Origin: JBAXGW01 sp037139195
Lineage (GTDB): Bacteria > Bacteroidota > Bacteroidia > Bacteroidales > JAHJDW01
Direction: 5' to 3'
DNA length: 64,000 nt
NCBI GenBank assembly: GCA_037139195.1
Contig: JBAXGW010000001.1
Coordinates: 62,001 to 126,000 of the forward strand
The notes below the pieces were generated by a model, which worked only from the letters and a program-made list of their open reading frames with translations, did no database searches and was not told the DNA's origin. Of the stretch, positions 51,303-59,510 are shown one piece after another. Both the position numbers and the translations under genes were made by a program. The stretch's first letter is position 1. Each line of letters starts with the position of its first letter.

Positions 51303-51866
51303 ATGAACCTATCAACCAACGAATTACGAAACGGCAGTTTACTACTAGCAGAACCATTTTTGCAAGGCAATTATTTTAGCCGTTCTGTAGTTTTATTAGC
51401 TGATTATTCGCAAGAAGGAGCTTTTGGAATCATCATTAACAAACCGATGGAAACAAAAGTTAACGAAGTGTTGCTTGATTATCCCGAACTCGACTTCCCT
51501 ATTTATTTAGGTGGACCTGTTCAAAAAGACAATGTGTTTTTCATTCACACACTTGGTGATATTATCCCTGAGTCAGTAAAAATAATTGATGGCTTATTTT
51601 GGGGCGGCGATTTCGAAATGGTTAAAGAGCTTATTAAAACCAAATCACTTAATAGCACCAACATACGCTTTTTTATTGGCTATGCTGGTTGGACAAGCAT
51701 GCAACTTGAAGAAGAATTGAAAATTAATTCTTGGGTTATCTCTGAAAGCAATACCGAAGAAATAATGGGCAATGATTCTGCTAAACTATGGAAAACACTA
51801 GTAAAAAGACTTGGAGACGATTACAAAGATTGGATTAACTATCCAATAAATCCGATGCTGAACTAA
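51303..51866 (+). CDS. YqgE/AlgH family protein
   Basis: A 187-residue cytosolic protein with the family opening 'GSLLLAEPFLQGNYFSRSVV', the 'GAFGIIINKPM' turn, 'IYLGGPVQKDNVFFIHT', and the late 'RFFIGYAGWTSMQLEEEL' stretch. The fold is a single alpha/beta domain of unknown biochemical function; members were first named as AlgH regulators of alginate in Pseudomonas, but a direct activity has not been shown. Here it stands alone, divergent from murL. Confidence 0.92.
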   Translation: MNLSTNELRNGSLLLAEPFLQGNYFSRSVVLLADYSQEGAFGIIINKPMETKVNEVLLDYPELDFPIYLGGPVQKDNVFFIHTLGDIIPESVKIIDGLFWGGDFEMVKELIKTKSLNSTNIRFFIGYAGWTSMQLEEELKINSWVISESNTEEIMGNDSAKLWKTLVKRLGDDYKDWINYPINPMLN

Positions 51867-51878
51867 TTAAAATAAAAA

Positions 51879-52697
51879 CTAATAACCAGCATATTGAAGC
51901 GAATTTGTTACAGAGCAAACACTAAAAAAACCTAAAGCACCATTGGAGAAATTACTTGGCACATTTGCTGGCTGTGAATCTAAAAAACCACCTCGCCATT
52001 TTGTTTCTAATAGCAGTGCTCTTATATATTCAGCATATTCGCTACTTAGTGCATATTGCCTAATCCATATAATTGTTCCTTTTGGAAAATATACTTTTTC
52101 ATTTTCTGGTGCAAAAACCTGACTAACATCTATATTTGGCAGTGAAAAATAGTTTAATTTTGCATTACAACTATCAATGGTAGTATCCGACAAACCGTAC
52201 AAATAAGTCCAATCTAAATACACCTCCCACATTGTTGGATTTAATGGCTGATAATCAGCTATTGCCCAATCTGCTTTATATAATTTCATTTCTGCATTAT
52301 ATGAATACTGGAACGTTTTATTAGTAAAACCAGTAGCCATAACAGCACTTGCTGTATAAGATTTATCTTTATACTTTACAAGCAAACGATACACCACATT
52401 TGGTTTTGCACAGAAATTTGAATCCGTATCATAAAACCCAGGCTTTTTTACTTGTTCTTTTAAGTCAATTGTATTTGACCCTTCAATTAATTGAACTAAC
52501 GCACCCGACACCATTTGTGCTGAATCATTTAGCGACTGAACTGTTTGAGAAATTTTAATTGTTTGAGCCCTTTGTTCGTTTGTTAACAACGCTTCTATAA
52601 CAATCTTATTTAATGGTGCATTATTTAGCTTCCAATTCGCTTCCTTTTCGCATGAAAAACAGCTAATTACAAATAAAATTAATATAAGTTTCTTCAT
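51879..52697 (-). CDS. DUF4249 lipoprotein, partner of the TonB receptor
   Basis: A 272-residue lipoprotein with the lipobox at Cys16 ('FSCEKEANW'). The mature part matches DUF4249 with 'IVIEALLTNEQRAQTIKISQ' in the opening beta region and 'GALGFFSVCSVTNSLQY' at the end. Such proteins sit in the outer leaflet or periplasm and are thought to help TonB receptors of the FecA type capture ligand. Its start overlaps the receptor's last base (52697), so the two are translated in tandem. Confidence 0.9.
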   Translation of the reverse strand: MKKLILILFVISCFSCEKEANWKLNNAPLNKIVIEALLTNEQRAQTIKISQTVQSLNDSAQMVSGALVQLIEGSNTIDLKEQVKKPGFYDTDSNFCAKPNVVYRLLVKYKDKSYTASAVMATGFTNKTFQYSYNAEMKLYKADWAIADYQPLNPTMWEVYLDWTYLYGLSDTTIDSCNAKLNYFSLPNIDVSQVFAPENEKVYFPKGTIIWIRQYALSSEYAEYIRALLLETKWRGGFLDSQPANVPSNFSNGALGFFSVCSVTNSLQYAGY

Positions 52698-55366
52698 TAG
52701 AATTTGAAATTATATGTTATTGAAGGTATTGTTCCCATTAATGATATTTTTGTTGAAACAAGATTATAATTTCCTTCCATATCCGAAGGAACTACAAATT
52801 TACCATCGTCAGTCATTATTTTATTAAAATTCAATGCAAAAGGATTTGCTCTTCCGTAGGCATTATACAGCGTAAACACAAAACTATGCTGGTAGCGTCT
52901 TTCGGGCTTATTTAAATGATAAGCAATAGACAAATCCATGCGATGATAATCGGGCAATCTTCCATTATTTTTACTTTCATAATAAGGAACAGAATAACCA
53001 TTGTAATAATAAAATCCGCTAGGAATTGAATATGCTGAACCTGTTAAAAACACCCAATTAAGTGTATATTCCCAATGTTTTTTTCTGTTGTATGTTAAGT
53101 TTATAGAAAAATCGTGCGGACGATCATAAGGTGCCGAATATTTTTTATTATTATTTAAACCTTCGATTGTTCTGAAAACTCTAGAATAGGTATATGAAAG
53201 CCAACCAGTAACTCTACCCGCAGTTTTTTTCAGAGCCAGCTCCAAACCATAAGCATTTGCAGTTCCAAATCGCAACTCCCCTTCTATTAATGGGTTGAAC
53301 AACATGCTTGCATGATCCTGATAATCAATCTGATTACTAAAATGCTTATAAAATAATTCAGATGAAAAATACACTTCTTTTTTGCTAATTCGCGAAAAAT
53401 ATCCTAAAGCAAATTGGTTCAATACTTGAGGTTTTATATTTGGTCCACAAGGTATCCAAACTTCTAACGAAGTAAAAGGACTTGTTGAATTACTTAAAAG
53501 CTGTACAAATTGAGTTGTTCTATTGTAACTAACCTTCAGGGAAGATGTGTTGCTAATGGCATATTTAGCATTTATGCGTGGCTCAACTCCAATATGTGTT
53601 GAATACCCCTGATTTTTAGCATAAAAATTAGTATCCTTAACAGAATAATCGTTATTAAATGAATAAATGGTTGCTTCGCCCTTATTCTGCCAAACAGGAA
53701 TTCTCAAACCATATCTAACAGTAATTTTCTCATTCACAACCTGTTCGTTACTGCCATATATTACATATTGAATTGAGTTATATTTAGAAATTTCTGGAAC
53801 ATATTTTCTCGAATTAACATCTGAAAGATTTAAATTACCTGGATTTGAATAATGTGTACTAACTTCAAAGCCAGCTTTTATTGTATTTAGAACGTTTGGA
53901 AAATACGAAAAATCAGTTTTAACACTTGAATTTTGAATAGCAGAATTCCAATAATCATTTTTAGTTTTTGATAAATATAAATAATAATCGTATCTACTAC
54001 CACTGATGGTTGTATTAGAAAACAATTTGCTATTGAAAACATGATTCCATCTAATTGAGCCCAAGGTATTAAACCAATTTATTCCTGAAACCAAAGCGCC
54101 TTGTTTTATATCGAAAATATCTCTTCCGCTATAAAAAGAAACAAACAATCTGTTATTTGAATTTATTCTAACATTAACTTTTGCATTAATATCCGAAAAT
54201 TCAACATTTATTGGACGGCTTTTTTGGTCAGCAAATTGCATCCAATTTAAGTTTGATTTTCGTCGGGTTATAAAAAATGAGCTTTTATCCTTTTTCAATG
54301 GTCCTTCAAGGGTTAGGCTTGAAGTAAAAGGACTTAAACTACCCGAAAAACTAATACGTTTCAAATTACCATCCTTTACTTTTATATCAAGTACAGACGA
54401 AAGTCTACCTCCAAAATTGGCTGGAAAATCGCCTTTATAAACTTCAACATCTTTAATAGCATCGGGAGCAATTGCCGAAAAAAATCCAAACAAATGAGCT
54501 GGATTATAAATTGGAGTTTCGTCAACTAATATTAAATTTTGATCGCTATTTCCTCCTCTTACATAAAAAAGCGAAGAACCATCGCCATACGATTTAATGC
54601 CTGGTACAGCTTGTAATGATTTTACCAAATCAATGCTCCCAGTAAAACTTGGCATTTGACTTATTGTTTTAACCGACAACTTGCTAAAACTTAATTGATT
54701 ATTAACTATCAAATCTTCTTCAGATGATTTAACTTTCACAATTACTTCTTGCATCGAAATATTTGATGTAACAAGTTCAATATCAATTTTCTTATTTGAA
54801 TTTAATTCAATTTCTTGATTTGTAGAATTAAATCCCATAATAGAAAAAACAATATCCCATTTTCCTTCCGGAAGTGTTAAAGAATAAAAACCATAAGTAT
54901 TACATGTGGCACCATAAGTTGTTCCTTTGGCATAAACGGTAGCTCCAATTAACAACTCGCCTGTAGTTTTATCCTTCAAAAAGCCACTAATGGTATATTT
55001 TGTTTTTGATTCCGATTTTGCCTCTACCGGTTTATCTGCAATTACTGCTTTTTTTTGTAGCTTTAAGATGATTTGCCCTTCAACCAATTTATACTCAACA
55101 CCGTTTTTAATCAATAGTTCGTCTAAAATATCTTTTACCGACTTTTTATTTGCTTTAATACTTACGACTTTGTCAACGGGAATTGACTGAGCACTATATG
55201 AAAAGTTTATTTGAGAAATACTGCTTATTTGTTTTAGCAAATCGCCAAGCTTTTGATTTTTAGCTTTCAGGGTTATTTTTTTATTCAAATCCTGAGCAGT
55301 AATCTGATTAAAAGCAAAAAACAATAAAACAAATAAAATATAATTGAAATATTTGTATTTTATCAT
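52697..55366 (-). CDS. FecA-like TonB-dependent receptor with STN domain
   Basis: An 889-residue receptor. A signal peptide (1-25) is followed by an STN (secretin and TonB N-terminal) signalling domain at about 30-105 ('KSVKDILDELLIKNGVEYKL'), a carboxypeptidase-like domain ('ISGFLKDKTTGELLIGATV'), a plug ('SLFYVRGGNSDQNLILVDET'), and the 22-strand barrel ending in 'NFKF'. The STN domain signals to the FecR anti-sigma factor encoded 82 bases upstream on the same strand. With FecI/FecR/DUF4249 it forms a ligand-induced uptake unit. The ligand, which may be a metal complex, peptide or glycan, is not known. Confidence 0.93.
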   Translation of the reverse strand: MIKYKYFNYILFVLLFFAFNQITAQDLNKKITLKAKNQKLGDLLKQISSISQINFSYSAQSIPVDKVVSIKANKKSVKDILDELLIKNGVEYKLVEGQIILKLQKKAVIADKPVEAKSESKTKYTISGFLKDKTTGELLIGATVYAKGTTYGATCNTYGFYSLTLPEGKWDIVFSIMGFNSTNQEIELNSNKKIDIELVTSNISMQEVIVKVKSSEEDLIVNNQLSFSKLSVKTISQMPSFTGSIDLVKSLQAVPGIKSYGDGSSLFYVRGGNSDQNLILVDETPIYNPAHLFGFFSAIAPDAIKDVEVYKGDFPANFGGRLSSVLDIKVKDGNLKRISFSGSLSPFTSSLTLEGPLKKDKSSFFITRRKSNLNWMQFADQKSRPINVEFSDINAKVNVRINSNNRLFVSFYSGRDIFDIKQGALVSGINWFNTLGSIRWNHVFNSKLFSNTTISGSRYDYYLYLSKTKNDYWNSAIQNSSVKTDFSYFPNVLNTIKAGFEVSTHYSNPGNLNLSDVNSRKYVPEISKYNSIQYVIYGSNEQVVNEKITVRYGLRIPVWQNKGEATIYSFNNDYSVKDTNFYAKNQGYSTHIGVEPRINAKYAISNTSSLKVSYNRTTQFVQLLSNSTSPFTSLEVWIPCGPNIKPQVLNQFALGYFSRISKKEVYFSSELFYKHFSNQIDYQDHASMLFNPLIEGELRFGTANAYGLELALKKTAGRVTGWLSYTYSRVFRTIEGLNNNKKYSAPYDRPHDFSINLTYNRKKHWEYTLNWVFLTGSAYSIPSGFYYYNGYSVPYYESKNNGRLPDYHRMDLSIAYHLNKPERRYQHSFVFTLYNAYGRANPFALNFNKIMTDDGKFVVPSDMEGNYNLVSTKISLMGTIPSITYNFKF

Positions 55367-55395
55367 AAGGGAAATTCAATATCATTTGACTGATA

Positions 55396-55403
55396 CAAAT
55401 TTA
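55396..55403 (-). promoter_or_regulatory. Bacteroidota -7 promoter box for the TonB receptor
   Basis: On the minus strand TAAATTTG (read from 55403 to 55396) matches TAnnTTTG and lies about 30 bases before the receptor start at 55366. The receptor operon could be read by this or by the FecI-type sigma factor. Confidence 0.35.
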
Positions 55404-55448
55404 AGAAAACTTTAGTAGGTACAATGATTTTTTCGGAATGAAATATTG

Positions 55449-56480
55449 TTATTCACATCCAACACCTTTAATTTCAATATTATCACCTTTTGAATCGACT
55501 TTAACATCTAATGTTTCTTGAATAACACTTAATATTGATTCAATAGTTTGATTTTCAAAAGTGGCAGTCAACCTGCAATTATTTACTTTCTTATCTTTTA
55601 TCTTAATTTTTTTATTGTAAACCTTATTTAACAACGAAACTACCTCAGACAAAGTATTGTCGTTAAAAACTATTTTTTTTGTTTTCCATGCGATAAAGTT
55701 TTCATCATCGTTTTGTTCTTTAACGGCTTTTATATCTTCTTCTTTCGACAATTCAACCTTTTCGCCCGGTTCCATTATTGTTTTCTCGTTTGGTTTATCG
55801 GCGTAATATACAGCTACCTTACCTGTTTCTAAAACTACCTCTACTTTATTATTGACAGCTTCTGTATTCACATAAAATTTTGTTCCCAAAACTTCTATTC
55901 TAATGTTACCCGAAGCAATAATAAATGGCTGTTCTGTATTATGAGCAACCTCAAAATAAGCCTCTCCTTTCAGTTTAACATTACGCTCTTTTTTATCAAA
56001 CTTTTCAGGATAGTCAATTGTTGCACCAATATTTAATGTTACATTTGAACCATCTGGCAATGATTTCTGAATAGAATTATTATCGGCAATTAAATGAAGT
56101 GTTTCTACATTATTAAAATACTGATAAAGAAAATAAGAAGAAGTTGCCAGCAAAACAAATATCGCAGCTATTCTAAAAATTGATTTGAAAGAAATGACAG
56201 AAGCAGTGTTTGTAGAAATGACTTTTTCAATATTATCTTCTTTATCTAAAAAAGTTTTGTTGTTTTTCGAAAAAGTATTCCACTCATTATCAATATCAAC
56301 AGTTTCATCAACAGAAGTCTGAGCAATAAGCTCCCACGTTAATTTATATTCAGTAAATAATTTTGTATTTTCTTCATCTTTTTTTAGCCAATCCGAAAGC
56401 AATACCATTTCTTCGGCAGATAGCTCTCCGTTGAAATATCCGACTATCAAGTCGGTGTAATATGTATTATTGCTTTCCAT
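55449..56480 (-). CDS. FecR-family anti-sigma factor
   Basis: A 343-residue membrane anti-sigma factor. The cytosolic N terminus (1-95) should hold the ECF sigma factor encoded upstream. A membrane helix follows ('IAAIFVLLATSSYFLYQYF', about 98-118), then the FecR periplasmic domain ('LPDGSNVTLNIGATIDYPE', 'VKLKGEAYFEVAHNTEQPF') and the C-terminal DUF4974 domain ('NDNTLSEVVSLLNKVY'), which contacts the receptor STN. It ends 82 bases before the receptor gene and starts 62 bases after the sigma gene stop, as in FecIRA units. Confidence 0.92.
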   Translation of the reverse strand: MESNNTYYTDLIVGYFNGELSAEEMVLLSDWLKKDEENTKLFTEYKLTWELIAQTSVDETVDIDNEWNTFSKNNKTFLDKEDNIEKVISTNTASVISFKSIFRIAAIFVLLATSSYFLYQYFNNVETLHLIADNNSIQKSLPDGSNVTLNIGATIDYPEKFDKKERNVKLKGEAYFEVAHNTEQPFIIASGNIRIEVLGTKFYVNTEAVNNKVEVVLETGKVAVYYADKPNEKTIMEPGEKVELSKEEDIKAVKEQNDDENFIAWKTKKIVFNDNTLSEVVSLLNKVYNKKIKIKDKKVNNCRLTATFENQTIESILSVIQETLDVKVDSKGDNIEIKGVGCE

Positions 56481-56542
56481 TGTTATTTTTTTCTTTGTTT
56501 ATATATATACACGTTAAAATGTATTTACCCTTAGTCGTTTAT

Positions 56543-57100
56543 TTATTTTTTTAAAAATGTTAATAATATTAATAATAGTATAGTCATAAATTCAGCCAAA
56601 CGAAATCTCATGTGTTGTAATGCTTTCGACATGTGAGTTTCTACTGTTTTAATAGAAATTCCTAATTGGTCGGCTATTTGCTGATATTTCAAATGCTCAT
56701 ATCTGCTAAGCATAAAAACCTCTCTACACTTTTCAGGCAATTCGCTTAAAGCATTTTTTATAGCGTCAGAAATTTCGTTTATTTCAATTCTGTTAGGCTG
56801 ATGGTTTTCTACTAACGGATAAACGCCTTCCATTGAAAGTAAATCGTTATTAAATTTTTTATTATCTCTTAAATAATTAAGTGATTTATTGTAGATTATA
56901 GTAGTTAGATATGATTTAGGAGATTTTGCTACATCAATAGATTCGCGTTTTTCCCAAAAGCTAATAAAAGAATCCTGAACAATTTCCTTTGCTACGTCCA
57001 TATCTTTAACATATCTAATAGCAAAATAGCACAAACCCTTGAAATGACTTTTAAAAAGCATTTCAAATGTTTGATTATTCATCATTGTTATTTCGCTCAT
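56543..57100 (-). CDS. ECF sigma-70 factor, FecI type
   Basis: A 185-residue sigma factor with region 2 ('FKGLCYFAIRYVKDMDVAKE', 'VQDSFISFWEKRESIDV') and region 4 ('LPEKCREVFMLSRYEHLKYQ', 'IADQLGISIKTVETHMSKAL'), and a C-terminal hydrophobic tail (LLLILLTFLKK) that is unusual in soluble sigmas. The FecR anti-sigma gene follows. Activity should be released when the TonB receptor binds ligand and transmits through STN and FecR. Confidence 0.92.
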   Translation of the reverse strand: MSEITMMNNQTFEMLFKSHFKGLCYFAIRYVKDMDVAKEIVQDSFISFWEKRESIDVAKSPKSYLTTIIYNKSLNYLRDNKKFNNDLLSMEGVYPLVENHQPNRIEINEISDAIKNALSELPEKCREVFMLSRYEHLKYQQIADQLGISIKTVETHMSKALQHMRFRLAEFMTILLLILLTFLKK

Positions 57101-57118
57101 TTACGCTAAAAATTTATA

Positions 57119-57126
57119 CAAATATA
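57119..57126 (-). promoter_or_regulatory. Bacteroidota -7 promoter box for the FecI-type sigma gene
   Basis: On the minus strand TATATTTG (57126 to 57119) matches TAnnTTTG and lies 18 bases before the start at 57100. The rest of this divergent gap (57101-57399) holds only the plus-strand promoter and ribosome site listed next. Confidence 0.35.
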
Positions 57127-57290
57127 AAATAAAATAGTCAAAACATAAAATTTATAAAATCACGAAATTACAAACAATAATTTTTATTCATATATTATTG
57201 AAATTGAAGAAAATATAAAATAAACAATGCAAAAACATCAAGTTTATATAAAAATATTTGGATTTTGTATTTATTTACATTATTTTTGTT

Positions 57291-57298
57291 GGGTTCTT
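57291..57298 (+). promoter_or_regulatory. Bacteroidota -7 promoter box for the second sigma gene
   Basis: TATTTTTG matches TAnnTTTG exactly. It lies 101 bases before the ATG at 57400, giving a long leader that contains a second purine-rich tract (ataggagag). Confidence 0.4.
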
Positions 57299-57387
57299 TT
57301 GATAAGAATATCTATTTACAAACAATTTTTAAAACTAACATAGGAGAGCTGCTATCGAATAAATTTTACCTTATTATTATCTAAAAA

Positions 57388-57394
57388 AAGGAGG
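57388..57394 (+). promoter_or_regulatory. Strong Shine-Dalgarno site before the second sigma gene
   Basis: AAGGAGG lies five bases before the ATG at 57400. Such a perfect site is unusual in this window, where most genes have no clear Shine-Dalgarno sequence, and suggests strong or structure-controlled translation of this sigma factor. Confidence 0.6.
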
Positions 57395-57399
57395 TAAAT

Positions 57400-57987
57400 A
57401 TGGATTTCGGATCAATGAATGATCAGGAGCTCGTTAGTCAATATGTAAATGGCAACGAAGAATGTTTTGAAATTCTTGTTCGCAGACACAAAACTCGCTT
57501 GTTTTCTTATATATATCATCAAGTTCGGGATAGAGAACTTGCAAATGATATTTTTCAAGACACATTTGTAAAAGTTATAAATACTTTAAAACAAGGTTGT
57601 TACAACGAAGAAGGTAAATTCTTACCTTGGGTAATGCGCATATCTCATAATCTTATTATTGACCATTTCCGAAAAGCCGCAAAAATTCCAACTATCGACA
57701 ATAGTAAAACAGAATATGATATTTTTTCTGTATTAAATATTTTTGACGAAAATGTGGAAGAACAAATTATTACAAACCAAATTCATCATGATGTAAGGCG
57801 ATTAGTTGAAATGCTTCCTGATGAACAGAAAGAAGTATTAAAATTACGCCACTACTCTGATATGAGCTTTAAAGACATAGCCGACAATACAAATGTTAGC
57901 ATAAATACAGCTCTTGGAAGAATGAGATACGCTATATTAAATCTTAGAAAATTAATTGAAGACAATAATATTATATTATCTGTATAA
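57400..57987 (+). CDS. ECF sigma-70 factor
   Basis: A 195-residue sigma factor. Region 2 is clear ('QYVNGNEECFEILVRRHKTR', 'DRELANDIFQDTFVKVINTL', with 'LPWVMRISHNLIIDHFRK') and region 4 has 'LPDEQKEVLKLRHYSDMSFK' and 'IADNTNVSINTALGRMRYAI'. No anti-sigma gene is adjacent; a 62-residue small protein follows. The sequence resembles Bacteroidota sigma factors of general or housekeeping-stress type. The strong ribosome site, long leader and a following terminator suggest a high-level, controlled unit. Confidence 0.92.
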   Translation: MDFGSMNDQELVSQYVNGNEECFEILVRRHKTRLFSYIYHQVRDRELANDIFQDTFVKVINTLKQGCYNEEGKFLPWVMRISHNLIIDHFRKAAKIPTIDNSKTEYDIFSVLNIFDENVEEQIITNQIHHDVRRLVEMLPDEQKEVLKLRHYSDMSFKDIADNTNVSINTALGRMRYAILNLRKLIEDNNIILSV

Positions 57988-58066
57988 TATTTTTTTTCTT
58001 AATACAATATTTCAATAATAAGTTCCGTTATATATTCAATAATTAACCAAAAATTAAATATTGCCT

Positions 58067-58255
58067 ATGAACGGAACTTCTACTTTCAATTATTTAAGCA
58101 CTAGCGGAAAAGCAAAATCTTTAAATAACAATTCAAAAATAAATACAAAAATGTACAATCCTGATGAATTTGTTATATCTAATATTTTGAATTATTCTAA
58201 ATCGCTTAGTGTTTTGAAAACTAAAAACTTTATGTTTAGTTTAAATCAAAACTAA
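58067..58255 (+). CDS. Small protein (62 aa) downstream of the sigma gene
   Basis: The frame from ATG 58067 encodes a 62-residue protein with a Ser/Asn/Lys-rich N terminus and a conserved-looking C-terminal half 'YNPDEFVISNILNYSKSLSV' ending 'FSLNQN'. A small protein of this kind after an ECF sigma gene could be its anti-sigma or feedback partner; this is a guess from position. The terminator 24 bases after it shows that it ends the sigma transcript, which favours a real gene. Confidence 0.5.
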   Translation: MNGTSTFNYLSTSGKAKSLNNNSKINTKMYNPDEFVISNILNYSKSLSVLKTKNFMFSLNQN

Positions 58256-58278
58256 ATTAAATTAATTATCAAAAAATG

Positions 58279-58316
58279 ACTGTTAGAATAAATAATTTTT
58301 TCTAACAGTTTTTTTT
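58279..58316 (+). terminator. Rho-independent terminator
   Basis: A ten-base stem ACTGTTAGAA (58279-58288) with TTCTAACAGT (58300-58309) and an 11-base loop is followed by a T-run (58309-58316). It closes the sigma/small-protein unit. Confidence 0.85.
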
Positions 58317-58326
58317 GTAAAATAAC

Positions 58327-58357
58327 TTGCTTTACAAAATTTATTTTATTAATTTTG
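58327..58357 (+). promoter_or_regulatory. Promoter of the thioredoxin pair
   Basis: TAATTTTG (58350-58357) matches the -7 consensus and a TTG word (58327-58329) lies 20 bases upstream as -33. The ATG used at 58400 is 42 bases downstream, which also shows that the longer open frame starting at 58355 is not the coding start. Confidence 0.5.
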
Positions 58358-58399
58358 TATATACATATTTACATATATCAATATATTATATATTTAATC

Positions 58400-58909
58400 A
58401 TGAAAAAAATTTATAGTTTAATAGTTGGAATTGCATTAGTTGGCGCAACATATACTTCTTTTACAAGTTGTAACAATGCTAATTCTGGTCAAGCAGCTAC
58501 AACTGCTAACGATAGTAATAAAATAAAAACGGAAGCTGCATCAGAAACAGAAGCAAAAGTTAATTACCTTACAACTGACGAATTTGTTGCTAAAATCTTT
58601 GATTTTAGAAAAAATACTGAATGGAAATACCTTGGCAAAGAACCTTGTGTAATAGATTTTTATGCCGATTGGTGTGGTCCATGTAAAAAGGTTGCTCCAA
58701 TTATGGAAGAATTAGCAAAACAATACAATGGCAAAGTACATTTTTACAAAATGAATACCGATAAAGAACGTGAAATTGCAAATTCTTTTGGGATTCAAAG
58801 CATACCTTCTATCCTATTTATTCCAGTAGATGGAAAACCACAAATGACTACTGGATTATATCCAAAAGAATCTTATATAGAAATGATTAATGCTATAGTA
58901 AAAAAATAA
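58400..58909 (+). CDS. Lipid-anchored thioredoxin
   Basis: Starting at ATG 58400, this 169-residue protein has a lipoprotein signal (Cys24 in 'SFTSCNN') and a Ser/Thr/Asn linker, then a thioredoxin domain with active site 'FYADWCGPCKKVAP' (Cys92, Cys95) and cis-proline 'IQSIPSILFIP'. Its placement outside the inner membrane with a thioredoxin active site suggests a periplasmic disulfide reductase or redox partner. A second thioredoxin gene follows four bases on; the two domains are close relatives and probably arose by tandem duplication. Confidence 0.88.
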   Translation: MKKIYSLIVGIALVGATYTSFTSCNNANSGQAATTANDSNKIKTEAASETEAKVNYLTTDEFVAKIFDFRKNTEWKYLGKEPCVIDFYADWCGPCKKVAPIMEELAKQYNGKVHFYKMNTDKEREIANSFGIQSIPSILFIPVDGKPQMTTGLYPKESYIEMINAIVKK

Positions 58910-58913
58910 TAAA

Positions 58914-59267
58914 ATGGAACACTTAACAAATCAAACATTTAAAGAAAAAATTTTCAATTACGAAATTAATAATGATTGGAAATTTGAGGGAAATTTACCT
59001 TGTATTATTGATTTTTACGCCGATTGGTGTGGTCCTTGTAAAATGGTTGCACCAGTTCTTGAAGAACTATCTAACGAATATGAAGGAAAAATAAATATTT
59101 TCAAAGTAAATACCGAAGATGAACAAGAGTTATCAGCCGTTTTTGGAATTAAAAGTATACCTTCAATTTTATTTATTCCTATGAACGACCAACCTCAAAT
59201 GCTAATGGGTGCTTTACCAAAAGAATCGTTTAAATTAGCTATAAACGACATTTTGCATGTAAAATAA
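58914..59267 (+). CDS. Cytosolic thioredoxin
   Basis: A 117-residue soluble thioredoxin without signal peptide. The active site is 'FYADWCGPCKMVAP' (Cys39, Cys42), and 'IKSIPSILFIPM' contains the cis-proline. It has a longer N terminus than classical 105-residue thioredoxins ('FKEKIFNYEINNDWKFEGN'), shared with the lipid-anchored copy just upstream, which shows the duplication. The pair may pass reducing power on either side of the inner membrane, but a membrane carrier is not seen in the operon. A terminator follows. Confidence 0.9.
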   Translation: MEHLTNQTFKEKIFNYEINNDWKFEGNLPCIIDFYADWCGPCKMVAPVLEELSNEYEGKINIFKVNTEDEQELSAVFGIKSIPSILFIPMNDQPQMLMGALPKESFKLAINDILHVK

Positions 59268-59315
59268 ACTTTGAATAATTGATACTTATTAATTTTTTTA
59301 AATATTGCTTTACAA

Positions 59316-59350
59316 AATCTATTACAAATCAACGTAATAGATTTTTTTTT
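59316..59350 (+). terminator. Rho-independent terminator after the thioredoxins
   Basis: A ten-base stem AATCTATTAC (59316-59325) with GTAATAGATT (59334-59343) and an 8-base loop is followed by nine T (59342-59350). Confidence 0.85.
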
Positions 59351-59416
59351 GAACTGACATTAAAATTTAATTAAAAAATAAGCATTTAAATTCGGAATAA
59401 ATATTGAAAAATTAGG

Positions 59417-59424
59417 TAACTTTG
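59417..59424 (+). promoter_or_regulatory. Bacteroidota -7 promoter box
   Basis: TAACTTTG is an exact TAnnTTTG match, 87 bases before the ATG at 59511. The leader between them shows no convincing riboswitch. Confidence 0.4.
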
Positions 59425-59510
59425 CACTACTTAATCAATAAGATGCTCGTATATTATTAGCTATCAATTTTTTAGTCTAAAATATTAAAACATTTTAATA
59501 ATACCTTAAT

